Shown: positions 48,833 to 58,295, numbered from the stretch's first letter. The stretch: DNA of 64,000 nucleotides from Pseudomonas flavescens (GCF_013408425.1 NZ_JACBYV010000001.1:930001-994000); one strand, 5' to 3'. Notes: generated from the letters alone by a model not told the origin. A program made the numbers and translations.

Positions 48833-50044
48833 GTAGGGTGGGGCTTCAGCCCACCACCGACAACGCCCACAGCCCAAGCTCCGAGCCGCATGCTTTGAGC
48901 CACCAGCCACCATCGGTGTTGAACGGCTTTGGTGGGCTAAAGCACCACCCTACGGTTCATGCCCCTTGGAAGTAGGGTGGGCTTCAGCCCACCACCAACA
49001 ACACCCACAGCCCAAAGCTCCGAGCCGCATGCTCTGAATAGCCAGCCACCATCGGTGTTGGACGGCTTTGGTGGGCTAAAGCACCACCCTACGGTTCATG
49101 CTCCTTGGAAGTAGGGTGGGCTTCAGCCCACCACCGACAACGCGCACAGCCCGAAGCTCCGAGCCGCATGCTTTGAGCCACCAGCCACCATCGGTGTTGA
49201 ACGGCTTTGGTGGGCTAAAGCGCCACCCTACGGTTCATGCCCCTTGGAAGTAGGGTGGGCTTCAGCCCGTAGGGTGGATCGGGGCGCGTGGCCGGCGCTC
49301 TTTTCATCCACCATTGCGATCCCCGCTCGGAGCGCAGTTCAAGGGCGTATCGATGTCGCCAGCCACCATCGGTATTGAATGGCCTGGTGGGTCGATAGAG
49401 CGTGACCCACCCCACAGGATTTCACGATTGCGGTTTTGTCGTTAGCCAATCACCTTGCGCAGGCGCAGCGGAGTAGGGTGGGCTTCAGCCCACCACCGAC
49501 AGCGCGCACAGCCCGAAGCTCCGAGCCGCATGCTTTGAGCCACCAGCCACCATCGGGTTGATGGCTTTGGTGGGCTAAAGCACCACCCTACGGTTCATGC
49601 CCCTTGGAAGTAGGGTGGGCTTCAGCCCACCACCGACAACGCCCACAGCCCGAAGCTCCGAATCGCATGCTCTGAGCCACCAGCCACCGTCGGTGTTGAA
49701 TGGCTTTGGTGGGCTAAAGCGCCACCCTACGGTTCATGCCCCTTGGAAGTAGGGTGGGCTTCAGCCCACCACCGACAACACCCACAGCCCAAAGCCCCGA
49801 ACCGCATGCTTTAAACAGCCAGCCACCATCGGGTTGAATGGCTTTGGTGGGCTAAAGCACCACCCTACGGTTCATGCCCCTTGGAAGTAGGGTGGGCTTC
49901 AGCCCACCACCGACAACGCCCACAGCCCAAAGCCCCGAACCGCATGCTTTAAACAGCCAGCCACCGTCGGTGTTGAACGGTTTTGGTGGGCTAAAGCGCC
50001 ACCCTACGGTTCATGCCCCTGGGAAGTAGGGTGGGCTTCAGCCC
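48833..50044. repeat. Tandem array of about 139-bp inverted-repeat units, split in two blocks
   Basis: Units start with GTAGGGTGGGCTTCAGCCCA at 48833, 48972, 49111, 49250 (cut short), then 49473, 49610, 49749, 49887 and 50026 (cut short), spaced 137-139 bases. Each is bounded by an inverted repeat (GTAGGGTGG at the left, CCACCCTAC at the right) and has a small internal hairpin GTGGGCTTCAGCCCAC. Both blocks end in a partial unit followed by a GTAGGGTGGATCGGGGCG segment. Units differ by single bases, so they are older than very recent. No coding potential is convincing. Confidence 0.92.
49269..49470. repeat. Segmental duplication including the 3' end of the YeeE gene
   Basis: This stretch repeats 50045-50247 with few differences. 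Its right end (about 49440-49470) reproduces, on the minus strand, the last codons and stop of the downstream transporter gene at 50220 (LRLRKVIG-stop against LRLRRVIG-stop). The intact gene begins its duplicate at the same point, so about 776 bases of array plus gene tail were duplicated in tandem. Confidence 0.85.
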
Positions 50045-50219
50045 GTAGGGTGGATCGGGGCGCGTAGCCGACGCTCTTTTCATCCACCATTGCGATCACC
50101 GTTCGGAGCGCAGTTCAAAGGCGTATCGATGTTCGCCAGCCACCATCGGTATTGAATGGCCTGGTGGGTCGATAGAGCGTGACCCACCCTACAGGATTTC
50201 ACGATTGCGGTTTTTGTCG

Positions 50220-51377
50220 TTAGCCAATCACCCTGCGCAGGCGCAGCCCGGCGATCAGGCCGATGAAGCAGAACACGGCGAACAGCCAGCCGGAGGCGGC
50301 GCCGGCCATGATGCCGGAGAGCAGGGTGCCGACGGTGCAGCCGAGTGCGAGCATGCCGCCCAGACCGAGCAGTATGCCCCCGACCACGTTGCGCAGCGCT
50401 TCCCGGGCGCCTGGCCAGCGCGGTGCGCAATCGCCGGCGAGCAGGGCGCTGGCCCAGGCGGCGAGGACCAGACCGAGAATGAACAGGCCATTGTTCGACA
50501 GCAGGGTTTCTTTCACCACCGTGGCGCAGCCGGAAAAACCGTCCAGGCCTTCCAGGCGTTCGGGCAGCCAGCCCAGGCCATTGGCGGCGGTGCGTGCCAG
50601 GCTGCCGAGCTCGGCGGTGACGCCCAGCGGGCCGACGCGCAGGTAGGCCGCCAGCGCCAGTGTGCCGATGAGGATGCCGCCAACCCAGGTTGGCCAGCGT
50701 GCGCCGAACAGCAGCTCACGCAGGCCATCGTGCGCTTGCCGGGGTTCCTGATCCTTGCGGTAGCGCAGCAGCAGATGCGCCAGGCCGCCAAGCAGCGCCA
50801 GTTGCAGCAGCAACGAGCCGCCATAACCGAGTTGAGCCGGCAGCCAGATCACCGGTGCCCCCTGAATGCTCGCCAGGTACAGGGTGTTCCAGCTCAGAAA
50901 GCCTAAAAAGAACCCCACCAGTGCACCGAGCAGAGCCAGCACCGAGGCCAGGGCGCCTTCGCCCAAACGGTACAGGTGGGCGCTGATGCACGACCCGGAA
51001 ATTGCCATGCCGAGGCCGAACAGAGTGGCGCCCAGCGCCAGTACCCAGCTCAGCGGGCCGATGTGGGCATCCGGCGGCAAGCGGCCACTGGCAGGGTCCG
51101 GCAGGAAAGCGCCGAAGGCCGCGTGATAGCCCAGGGTGCCGACCGCCAGGGCGGCGAGAATGCCGAGCAGCCCGCGCGGGTCGCGGCGTTCGATGAAATC
51201 GCGGCTGACGCAGAAGAAGCAGAAGCGCGAACGCTGCAGCAGTACGCCGAACAGGCCACCTGCTAGCAGGGAAAAGCTCAGCGCCCGCCCTTCGTTGCTC
51301 GGCGTGGCCAGCAACCAGGCGGCTATGCCCAGGGCGAACAGAATCAGGGTGGCGCTGCTGGTGCGCAAGATGGGCAT
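50220..51377 (-). CDS. YeeE/YedE-family sulfur transporter
   Basis: 385 residues from the ATG at 51377-51375 (GGAG nine bases upstream); the frame opens earlier in a non-protein-like leader. About ten membrane helices. Cysteines characteristic of the thiosulfate-importing YeeE family are present: RSRFCFFCVSRD, SGSCISAH, FSGCATV and GCTVGTLLSG. It likely moves thiosulfate or a related sulfur compound through the inner membrane. Neighbours are a periplasmic rhodanese and an SsuA-like binding protein, all leftward, but a terminator hairpin separates it from the rhodanese gene. Its 3' end is duplicated in the repeat array. Confidence 0.88.
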   Translation of the reverse strand: MPILRTSSATLILFALGIAAWLLATPSNEGRALSFSLLAGGLFGVLLQRSRFCFFCVSRDFIERRDPRGLLGILAALAVGTLGYHAAFGAFLPDPASGRLPPDAHIGPLSWVLALGATLFGLGMAISGSCISAHLYRLGEGALASVLALLGALVGFFLGFLSWNTLYLASIQGAPVIWLPAQLGYGGSLLLQLALLGGLAHLLLRYRKDQEPRQAHDGLRELLFGARWPTWVGGILIGTLALAAYLRVGPLGVTAELGSLARTAANGLGWLPERLEGLDGFSGCATVVKETLLSNNGLFILGLVLAAWASALLAGDCAPRWPGAREALRNVVGGILLGLGGMLALGCTVGTLLSGIMAGAASGWLFAVFCFIGLIAGLRLRRVIG

Positions 51378-51496
51378 GGAAGGTCGCTCCATTGACGGTT
51401 GTCCGTTGGGTGGAATTGGGCAGGTAGTGATCGGGGGCACATCCCGGATATCGCTTCGCTCAGCGCCGGCTACGGGACCCGTCGAGGACGCCCATG

Positions 51497-51519
51497 AAAA
51501 ATCGCCGGGAGCGATTTTT
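51497..51519 (-). terminator. Terminator between rhodanese and YeeE genes
   Basis: AAAAATCGC and GCGATTTTT form a perfect 9-bp stem around a CGGGA loop; on the minus strand it ends in a T-run. It lies after the rhodanese stop at 51631, so it should terminate or attenuate that transcript before the transporter gene. Confidence 0.75.
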
Positions 51520-51630
51520 AACGTCGCTTGCGACGGCCCGTAGGGTGGTCGCCATGGATGGCAGGCCATGAAAAAGGAGCGGACGCCATGCCTGGCGCGT
51601 CCGCCCCGTCAAAGGGTGTTCTGCCGAGGG

Positions 51631-52554
51631 TTACTTGCCGCCCCAGACCGTGCCGGCGACGTTGACCACGGGTACGCCGACGGCATTGCCGTATTCTGTC
51701 CAGGAGCCGTCGTAGTTGCGCACGTCGTAGCCGAGGATTTTCTTCAGGGCGAACCAGGTGTGGCTGGAGCGCTCGCCGATACGGCAGTAGGTGATGATCG
51801 GCTTGCTGCCGTCGATGCCCACGGCGGCGTAGACTTTCTTCAGCTCTTCAGCGGACTTGAAGGTGCCGTCGGCAGCGACTGCCTGGCCCCATGGAACGTT
51901 GACGGCGCCCGGCACGTGGCCGGCGCGCACGGCCAGTTCCTGAACGCCCTGCGGGGCGAAGACCTTGCCGTTGTATTCGTCGGCGGAACGGATATCCACC
52001 AGTTGCGCGTCGCTGCGTTTTTCCGCGGCGGCCAGTACGTCCGGTAGGAAGGCGCGCAGCTCCTTGTTGGCAGCCTTGAGGGTGACGTTGCCGTTGCCCG
52101 GGCTGCTGGCGCGGTTGCTCAGGGTGCGTTTTTCCGCTTCCCATTTGACTCGCCCGCCATCGAGCAGCTTCACGTTCTCCACGCCGTAGACATCGAACAC
52201 CCAGGCGCCCCAGGCGGCGAACCAGTTGTTGTTGTCGCCGTAGAGAATGGTGGTGGTGTCGTTCGAAACACCGGATTTGCGCAGCAGGCTCTGCAGGGCT
52301 TCCTGGCTGGCGATGTCACGTTTCACCGGATCGACGAGGTCGCTGTGCCAGGCCAGGTTGACCGCGCCGGGAATATGGCCGCGCTCATACACGCCAGGCA
52401 CCACGCTGACTTCGATGATGCGTACTTTAGGATTGTCGAGGTTCTTCTCCAGCCAGTCGGTGCTGACCAGAAACTCGCTGGCCGCCCAGGTGGGCGCTGA
52501 AAGCAGGCTGGCGACGGCGATCACGCCGGCGCCGAACAGGGAACGAATGTGCAT
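51631..52554 (-). CDS. Exported thiosulfate sulfurtransferase (rhodanese)
   Basis: 307 residues from the ATG at 52554-52552 with GGAG upstream. A signal peptide (IAVASLLSAPTWAA, to about residue 24) predicts periplasmic location. Two rhodanese domains are present. The catalytic Cys257 lies in the C-terminal one in CRIGERS, the active-site loop of thiosulfate:cyanide sulfurtransferases. It transfers sulfane sulfur from thiosulfate to an acceptor. It sits between a YeeE-type importer and an SsuA-like binding protein, suggesting use of inorganic or organic sulfur. Confidence 0.92.
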   Translation of the reverse strand: MHIRSLFGAGVIAVASLLSAPTWAASEFLVSTDWLEKNLDNPKVRIIEVSVVPGVYERGHIPGAVNLAWHSDLVDPVKRDIASQEALQSLLRKSGVSNDTTTILYGDNNNWFAAWGAWVFDVYGVENVKLLDGGRVKWEAEKRTLSNRASSPGNGNVTLKAANKELRAFLPDVLAAAEKRSDAQLVDIRSADEYNGKVFAPQGVQELAVRAGHVPGAVNVPWGQAVAADGTFKSAEELKKVYAAVGIDGSKPIITYCRIGERSSHTWFALKKILGYDVRNYDGSWTEYGNAVGVPVVNVAGTVWGGK

Positions 52555-52652
52555 GTGAGGCTCCTTTTCATCTGATGCGATAGGCGTTGTTGGGGCTGTG
52601 TCGTGGCAGTTCTTATTGATCGTCCTGGCCCTCCCTGCGATGCGCCCTGCTG

Positions 52653-53597
52653 TCAGCGCTTCTCTGGTGCCCAGGTGGCGACGTCCACGGCATCCACTGG
52701 CGCGGGCAGCAGGCCTTCCTTGTAGAAGGCGTCGGCGATCTTCTGCTGCTCGTTGAGGCTGCCCGGCAGCACGGCGCGAACCTGATAGCTGCGGCGTGCG
52801 TTGGCTTTCTCGACGATGGCCGGGTCCAGGTTGCCCCACAGCGGGCCGAGCAGCTCGGCGGCTTCACGAGGGTTGCTGCGTACCCAGTCGCCGGTCTTTT
52901 CCAGCTCGGCGAATACGATTTCCAGCACCTTGGGGTTGGCTTTGGCGAAGCGGGTACTGGTCAGGTAATAGCGCTGGTAGTCCGCCAGGCCCTCGCCATC
53001 GGCCAGGGTGCGGGTCGGCAGTTGTTGCTGGGCGCCGCTGAGGAAGGGCTCCCAGGTCACCCAGGCATCCACGCGTTTGTTCTCGAAGGCGGCGCGGCCG
53101 TCGGCGGGTGTCAGGTAGGCGGGCTGGATATCGCTGAACTTGAGGCCGGCCTTGGCCAGTGCGGCGATCAGCAGGTAATGGCTACCGGCGGCTTTGGTGA
53201 CGGCAATTCGCTTGCCCTTGAGGTCGGCCAGGGTCTTGATCGGCGAGTCTTCGCGCACGATCACCGCCTGGGCACCCGGCGAGGGGGCTTCTTGGGCGAA
53301 GTAGGTGAGCTCGGCGCCGGCTGCCTGGGCGAATACCGGTACGGTATCGGCGACGTCGGCGGACAGGTCGATATTGCCGACGTTCAGGGATTCCAGCAGC
53401 GGCTGGCCACTCGGGAATTCGTGCCAGCTGATGGTCACGTCCTGATCGGCCAGGGCCTTCTCCAGCGTGCCCTGGCTTTTCAGGATGCTGATCAGGGTCG
53501 AAGACTTCTGGTAGCCGATACGCAGGTTTTCAGCGTGGGCCTGGGGCAGGGCGAGCAGCAGGCTGGCGGCGATCAGCATGGGACGCAGCAGGGACAT
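52653..53597 (-). CDS. SsuA/TauA-like substrate-binding protein
   Basis: 314 residues from the ATG at 53597-53595 with GAGG upstream (an ATG at 53609 is possible). A signal peptide (LIAASLLLALPQAHA) and the periplasmic-binding-protein type 2 fold typical of aliphatic sulfonate/taurine receptors are visible: RIGYQKSSTLISILK, DLSADVADTVPVFAQ and LKGKRIAVTKAAGSHYLL. The usual permease and ATPase genes (ssuC, ssuB) and the monooxygenase ssuD are not here. It may feed a distant transporter or act with the neighbouring sulfur genes. Expect induction under sulfate limitation. Confidence 0.85.
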   Translation of the reverse strand: MSLLRPMLIAASLLLALPQAHAENLRIGYQKSSTLISILKSQGTLEKALADQDVTISWHEFPSGQPLLESLNVGNIDLSADVADTVPVFAQAAGAELTYFAQEAPSPGAQAVIVREDSPIKTLADLKGKRIAVTKAAGSHYLLIAALAKAGLKFSDIQPAYLTPADGRAAFENKRVDAWVTWEPFLSGAQQQLPTRTLADGEGLADYQRYYLTSTRFAKANPKVLEIVFAELEKTGDWVRSNPREAAELLGPLWGNLDPAIVEKANARRSYQVRAVLPGSLNEQQKIADAFYKEGLLPAPVDAVDVATWAPEKR

Positions 53598-53874
53598 GGT
53601 AAGCCTCATCTATGGCGTGGCCAGCCACGGATGAGGCGGGTCACGGGACGGTCTGGGTTCAGCAGGGTGTCCGGTGATCCGGTAGAGGCAAACTAGGCGA
53701 TCTAAAAAATACGAGGCCAATAATTTAAAGGAATTAGCTTAGATAGAATTGCAGGCAGGCCGATGCTTCAGCATTCACGCCGCCCTGAAAGCCTTGAGCT
53801 GGCGCAATGCCGGTATCCGAGTGGGGGCGTGAAGACGGCGTAGCCTGGCGTTTCAGTAGTTGTAAGAAAGCATT

Positions 53875-54453
53875 TCAGGGTACCTGTAAGCCGGCGACGT
53901 CGAGCATCTCGACCAGGCGGATCAGGGGCAGGCCGATCAGGCTGTTGACGTCGGCACCCTCGGTGCTGCGGAACAGGCTGATGCCCAGGCCTTCGGCCTT
54001 GAAGCTGCCAGCGCAGTCGTAAGGTTCTTCTGCTTTCAGATAGCGCTCTATCTGCTCTGCGCTCAGGGTGCGAAAATGCACCGTATAAGGAACGCAATCG
54101 ACCTGGCAGGAACCGTCGCGGCTGTCGAGCAGCGCGAGGCCGGTAAGAAAGCTGACGCTCCTGCCGCTTGCCGCACTGAGTTGTGCGTGGGCGCGCTGGT
54201 AATCGTGGGGTTTGCCGAGTATCTGCCCATCGAGCACGGCGACCTGGTCGGAGCCGATGATCAGGTGCGAAGCGAAACGCCCGGCCAGCGCCTGGGCTTT
54301 TTCCCTGGCCAGACGACGCACCAGCGCCTCAGCGGACTCGTCAGGCCGGCGCGATTCATCGATGCTTGGCGCAGCCCACTCGAAGGGTTGGCGCAGACGG
54401 TTCAGCAGCTCGCGGCGGTAGGGGGAGCTGGAGGCGAGAACCAGGGATGACAT
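53875..54453 (-). CDS. yceF: Maf-family 7-methyl-GTP pyrophosphatase YceF
   Basis: 192 residues from the ATG at 54453-54451. Maf/ITPase-type fold: N-terminal LASSSPYRRELLNRL, then DESRRPDESAEALVRRLAREKA and IIGSDQVAVLDGQILGKPH. It hydrolyses non-canonical nucleotides, mainly 7-methyl-GTP in the YceF subgroup, as a house-cleaning enzyme. It is divergent from yceD, as is usual: yceF lies beside yceD-rpmF-plsX in many gammaproteobacteria. Confidence 0.9.
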   Translation of the reverse strand: MSSLVLASSSPYRRELLNRLRQPFEWAAPSIDESRRPDESAEALVRRLAREKAQALAGRFASHLIIGSDQVAVLDGQILGKPHDYQRAHAQLSAASGRSVSFLTGLALLDSRDGSCQVDCVPYTVHFRTLSAEQIERYLKAEEPYDCAGSFKAEGLGISLFRSTEGADVNSLIGLPLIRLVEMLDVAGLQVP

Positions 54454-54525
54454 CGGCGTTGACCTGGTGTGCAATGGGCAGAGAATTCTAGCTGTCGGCA
54501 AAGGGGCTGGACAGGCGGAATTTCC

Positions 54526-54554
54526 TTTGACAGCGCACGGTTGCATCCATAGAA
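54526..54554 (+). promoter_or_regulatory. Sigma-70 promoter of yceD-rpmF-plsX
   Basis: TTGACA (54526-54531), 17-base spacer, TAGAAT (54549-54554). The expected start of transcription is around 54561, only a few bases before the yceD ATG at 54565, so the transcript may be nearly leaderless. Confidence 0.7.
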
Positions 54555-54564
54555 TGCGGCGCCT

Positions 54565-55092
54565 ATGTCAAATGGCCCGATTCCACCTCACGTTGATCCA
54601 CGCAAACTCGCCGATCGTGGTGCCACCCTTCAGGGTGAGTTACTGCTGGCCGATTTGTCGCGGCTCTGCGACCCTCTTGCCGATAATGGCGGCAACGTGC
54701 GCGCGAAGTTCGTCTTCGAGCGTGACGAGCGCCATGCTGTGGTCATACACAGCCAGCTGGAGGTCGAAGTCAAGATGGTTTGCCAGCGTTGTCTGGATCA
54801 GGTCACCTTACCGATCCTCAGCGAGTGTGATTACGCTGTGGTGAAGGAAGGCGCGAATACCCAGTCCGTGCCGCAAGGCTATGACGTACTGGAAATGGGT
54901 GAAGATCCTCTGGATCTGCTGGCATTGGTCGAGGATGAGCTGTTGCTCGCCTTGCCCATCGTGCCGGTTCATGACCCGAAAGATTGCCAGCAGCCGGCGG
55001 GCCTTGATGAGCCCGAATCGAGCGAGGACGGGGTGACGCGGTCCAACCCGTTCAGTGTATTGGCACAGTTAAAGCGTGACCCAAACGTTTAG
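54565..55092 (+). CDS. yceD: 23S rRNA accumulation protein YceD
   Basis: 175 residues, DUF177 family. A CxxC motif (KMVCQRCLDQVTLP) and a second-half C-terminal segment (DELLLALPIVPVHDP) are characteristic. The protein affects 23S rRNA levels and in bacteria is nearly always cotranscribed with rpmF. The gap to rpmF is 12 bases. No ribosome binding site is visible before the ATG, consistent with the nearly leaderless promoter placement. Confidence 0.93.
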   Translation: MSNGPIPPHVDPRKLADRGATLQGELLLADLSRLCDPLADNGGNVRAKFVFERDERHAVVIHSQLEVEVKMVCQRCLDQVTLPILSECDYAVVKEGANTQSVPQGYDVLEMGEDPLDLLALVEDELLLALPIVPVHDPKDCQQPAGLDEPESSEDGVTRSNPFSVLAQLKRDPNV

Positions 55093-55104
55093 GAGTTTAC
55101 TAGT

Positions 55105-55287
55105 ATGGCTGTTCAGCAGAACAAAAAATCCCGTTCCGCCCGTGACATGCGTCGTTCGCATGACGCGCTCGAGGGTAACGCTCTGTCCGTAGAGAAGAGC
55201 ACCGGTGAAGTTCACCTGCGTCACCACGTATCGCCGGAAGGCGTTTACCGTGGTCGCAAAGTGATCGACAAGGGCGCTGACGAGTAA
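55105..55287 (+). CDS. rpmF: 50S ribosomal protein L32
   Basis: 60 residues. N-terminal [20 protein letters not shown] and the lysine/arginine-rich body with [16 protein letters not shown] are typical of L32. A structural protein of the large subunit near the peptidyl-transferase centre. It lacks the zinc-binding cysteines of the C+ form, as is usual in this group. AGGAG lies upstream. Confidence 0.98.
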   Translation: MAVQQNKKSRSARDMRRSHDALEGNALSVEKSTGEVHLRHHVSPEGVYRGRKVIDKGADE

Positions 55288-55290
55288 ATC

Positions 55291-56307
55291 TTGTCCGCTC
55301 CGATCATCGCGATTGATGCAATGGGTGGGGACTTCGGTCCCCACTGCATTGTTCCAGCCAGCGTCGCCTGTCTGGCCGAGTTCCCCTCGCTGCATCTGGT
55401 CCTCGTTGGCCAAGCCCCCCTTATCGAAACCCTGATCGCTGGAATTCCCGGTGTCGATCACTCGCGCCTGCGCATCGAGCATGCTGCCGAGTCAATCGAT
55501 ATGGGCGAGCGTCCAGGCCAGGCCCTGCGCGGCAAGCCGGACTCCTCCATGCGCGTGGCCCTGGAAATGGTGCGTGATGGGCGGGCTCATGCCTGCGTGA
55601 GTGCGGGTAATACCGGTGCGCTGATGGCTCTGTCGCGGCATGTGCTCAAGACCCTGCCGGGTATTGACCGGCCGGCGATGATCGCGGCCATTCCGAGTCG
55701 CAATGGCGTTTGCCATCTGCTCGACCTGGGCGCCAACGTCGACTGCACGGCCGAGCATCTTTGTCAGTTCGCGATCATGGGGGCGGTGGCTGCCGAGGTG
55801 CAGGGCATGGCGTCGCCGCGGGTGGGTCTGCTCAATGTCGGCAGCGAGGAAACCAAGGGCAATCAGCAGGTCAAGCAGGCCGCTGCGCTGCTCGAAGGCA
55901 TCGAGGGGCTCAACTATGTCGGCTTCGTCGAGGGCGACGGGTTGTATCGCGGCGATGCCGATGTGCTGGTGTGCGACGGTTTCGTCGGTAACGTGCTGCT
56001 CAAGTCCAGCGAAGGGCTGGTGACCATGATGGTGTCGCGGTTCGAGGCGCTGTTTCGCAGCACGCTGCTGGGGCGCGTGGCGGGTCTGCTGGCGTTGCCG
56101 CTGCTGCGTCGTCTGCGTGGCGAGCTGGCGCCTGCGCGGCACAATGGTGCGAGTTTTCTCGGCTTGCAGGGCATCGTGGTGAAGAGTCACGGCAGTGCCG
56201 GGCCGGATGGTATAAAGAGCGCCATTCGCCGGGCAATGACCGATGTACGGGAGAATTTGCCGCAGCGACTGAGTGGTCGGATCGAGCACTTGATCCGTAA
56301 TATGTGA
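55291..56307 (+). CDS. plsX: Phosphate acyltransferase PlsX
   Basis: 338 residues from a TTG start at 55291, three bases after the rpmF stop. An early [11 protein letters not shown] block (residues 6-17) fixes the start, since no ATG lies before it. PlsX makes acyl-phosphate from acyl-ACP for phospholipid synthesis. Motifs include [17 protein letters not shown] and [11 protein letters not shown]. The use of TTG and a very short gap suggest low translation tied to rpmF. The next gene is fabD after about 100 bases. Confidence 0.95.
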   Translation: MSAPIIAIDAMGGDFGPHCIVPASVACLAEFPSLHLVLVGQAPLIETLIAGIPGVDHSRLRIEHAAESIDMGERPGQALRGKPDSSMRVALEMVRDGRAHACVSAGNTGALMALSRHVLKTLPGIDRPAMIAAIPSRNGVCHLLDLGANVDCTAEHLCQFAIMGAVAAEVQGMASPRVGLLNVGSEETKGNQQVKQAAALLEGIEGLNYVGFVEGDGLYRGDADVLVCDGFVGNVLLKSSEGLVTMMVSRFEALFRSTLLGRVAGLLALPLLRRLRGELAPARHNGASFLGLQGIVVKSHGSAGPDGIKSAIRRAMTDVRENLPQRLSGRIEHLIRNM

Positions 56308-56406
56308 CCACTTGCGATGGGCAGCCATCCAAAATTTCAGTTTTCGAGCGCTTGCCGAAGGGTGAGCGTTAATTTTCGACGAGAAGATCACTAAGGGAAC
56401 CGTTCC

Positions 56407-57345
56407 ATGTCTGCATCCCTCGCATTCGTCTTTCCCGGTCAGGGCTCGCAAGCGCTGACCATGTTGGCCGGACACGGCGCAGAGCACGCGCTGATCCTCG
56501 ATACCTTCGGCGAAGCTTCGAGCGCCCTGGGCTATGACCTGTGGGCACTGACTCAGCAGGGCCCGGAAGAGCAGCTCAATCAGACCGACAAGACCCAGCC
56601 GGCGATCCTGGCTGCTTCCATCGCCTTGTGGCGTCTGTGGCTGGCGGAACGTGGCGCGCGCCCCGCGTTCGTCGCCGGGCACAGCCTGGGTGAGTACAGC
56701 GCGCTGGTCGCTGCCGGTTCCATCGGCTTCGCCGAAGCGGTGAAACTGGTCGAACTGCGTGGTCAGCTGATGCAGCAGGCCGTGCCGGCCGGGCAGGGCG
56801 GTATGGCAGCGATCCTCGGTCTGGAAGATGCCGACGTGCAGGCTGCCTGCGCTGAAGCTGCACAGGGCGAAGTGGTCAGCGCGGTGAACTACAACGCGCC
56901 TGGTCAGGTGGTCATCGCCGGTTCCGCGGCCGCCGTGGCTCGCGCCGTCGAGGCCTGCAAGGCCCGTGGCGCCAAGCGTGCGCTGCCGTTGCCGGTCAGC
57001 GTGCCGTCGCACTGCGAGCTGATGCGTCCGGCTGCCGAGCGCTTCGCCGAATCCGTCGCCGCCATCGCCTGGCAGGCGCCGCAGATCCCGCTGGTGCAGA
57101 ACGTCAGCGCCGATGTGGTGGCCGATCTGGACACCCTCAAGCGCGACCTGCTGGCTCAGTTGTACAGCCCGGTACGCTGGGTCGAGTCGATGGTTCGCCT
57201 TGGCGAGCACGGTGTCACCGATCTGGTCGAATGCGGCCCGGGCAAAGTGCTCTCGGGTCTGAACAAGCGCTGTGTCAAGGGCGTCAACACGCACAACCTC
57301 GACACCCCCGAGGCCTTTGCCGCTGCGCGCGCCGCACTGGCCTGA
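56407..57345 (+). CDS. fabD: Malonyl CoA-acyl carrier protein transacylase
   Basis: 312 residues. FPGQGSQ near residue 10, nucleophile Ser93 in AGHSLGEYSALVAAG, and a His in VPSHCELMRPAA. It moves malonyl groups from CoA to AcpP for fatty acid elongation. It is followed by fabG after 14 bases, one operon with fabG. Confidence 0.98.
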   Translation: MSASLAFVFPGQGSQALTMLAGHGAEHALILDTFGEASSALGYDLWALTQQGPEEQLNQTDKTQPAILAASIALWRLWLAERGARPAFVAGHSLGEYSALVAAGSIGFAEAVKLVELRGQLMQQAVPAGQGGMAAILGLEDADVQAACAEAAQGEVVSAVNYNAPGQVVIAGSAAAVARAVEACKARGAKRALPLPVSVPSHCELMRPAAERFAESVAAIAWQAPQIPLVQNVSADVVADLDTLKRDLLAQLYSPVRWVESMVRLGEHGVTDLVECGPGKVLSGLNKRCVKGVNTHNLDTPEAFAAARAALA

Positions 57346-57359
57346 ACTAGGAGAATGCT

Positions 57360-58103
57360 ATGAGTCTGCAAGGTAAGGTTGCACTGGTCACTGGCGCAAG
57401 CCGCGGCATTGGCCAGGCGATCGCCCTGGAGCTGGGTCGTCAGGGTGCCGTGGTCATCGGTACCGCTACGTCCGAGGCCGGTGCCGAGCGCATCGCCGCT
57501 ACCCTCAAGGAAAACGGCATCGAAGGCACTGGCCTGATGCTCAACGTGAGCAACGACGAATCCGTCGCGGCCACCCTGGAAAAGATCCAGAAGGATTTCG
57601 GTCAGGTTCTGGTGCTGGTCAACAATGCCGGCATCACCCGCGACAACCTGATGCTGCGCATGAAAGACGACGAGTGGTATGACGTCATCGATACCAACCT
57701 CAACAGCCTCTATCGTTTGTCGAAGGCTGTGCTGCGCGGCATGACCAAGGCGCGTTTCGGGCGTATCATCAACATCGGTTCGGTGGTGGGTGCCATGGGC
57801 AACGCCGGCCAGGTGAATTACGCAGCGGCCAAGGCTGGCCTCGAAGGTTTCGGTCGTGCGCTGGCCCGTGAGGTTGGTTCGCGTTCGATTACCGTCAATG
57901 CGGTGGCACCGGGTTTCATCGACACCGATATGACCCGTGAATTGCCGGAAGCGCAGCGCGAAGCGCTGCTGACACAGATTCCGCTGGGCCGTTTGGGGCA
58001 GGCGCAAGAGATCGCTAACGTGGTTTCTTTCCTCGCTTCCGATGGTGCAGCTTACGTCACAGGGGCTACTATCCCTGTGAACGGCGGGATGTACATGAGC
58101 TGA
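57360..58103 (+). CDS. fabG: 3-oxoacyl-ACP reductase
   Basis: 247 residues, SDR fold: TGASRGIG near residue 12, NNAG, then Ser-Tyr-Lys site (INIGSVVGAMG; YAAAKAG). It reduces beta-ketoacyl-ACP with NADPH. AGGAG precedes the ATG. Between it and acpP lies about 190 bases with a separate promoter. Confidence 0.98.
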   Translation: MSLQGKVALVTGASRGIGQAIALELGRQGAVVIGTATSEAGAERIAATLKENGIEGTGLMLNVSNDESVAATLEKIQKDFGQVLVLVNNAGITRDNLMLRMKDDEWYDVIDTNLNSLYRLSKAVLRGMTKARFGRIINIGSVVGAMGNAGQVNYAAAKAGLEGFGRALAREVGSRSITVNAVAPGFIDTDMTRELPEAQREALLTQIPLGRLGQAQEIANVVSFLASDGAAYVTGATIPVNGGMYMS

Positions 58104-58217
58104 ATACGGGCGATGCCATCGGCGAACGTCTTCGATCCGATACAAACTTGGTAGCAAAATTGCTGGTTTGCATGAAGGGTCGTCGAGGTATTTCCGTGGC
58201 CGCCATCGGCTTTCAGC

Positions 58218-58245
58218 TTGAAAAGCCGAAAACCCTTTCTATACA
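58218..58245 (+). promoter_or_regulatory. Sigma-70 promoter of acpP
   Basis: TTGAAA (58218-58223), 16-base spacer, TATACA (58240-58245), about 50 bases before the acpP ATG. A strong dedicated promoter fits the abundance of acyl carrier protein. Confidence 0.7.
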
Positions 58246-58295
58246 CTTGCCGGCACAACCAGCTGGCTGGATTTGTCCAATAGGAGTGACAACAC

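Noticed and set aside
48833..50044. Possible CRISPR array or integron cassettes
   Set aside because: Units are nearly identical over about 139 bases and lack unique spacers or cassette genes; inverted-repeat-bounded repeat is the better description.
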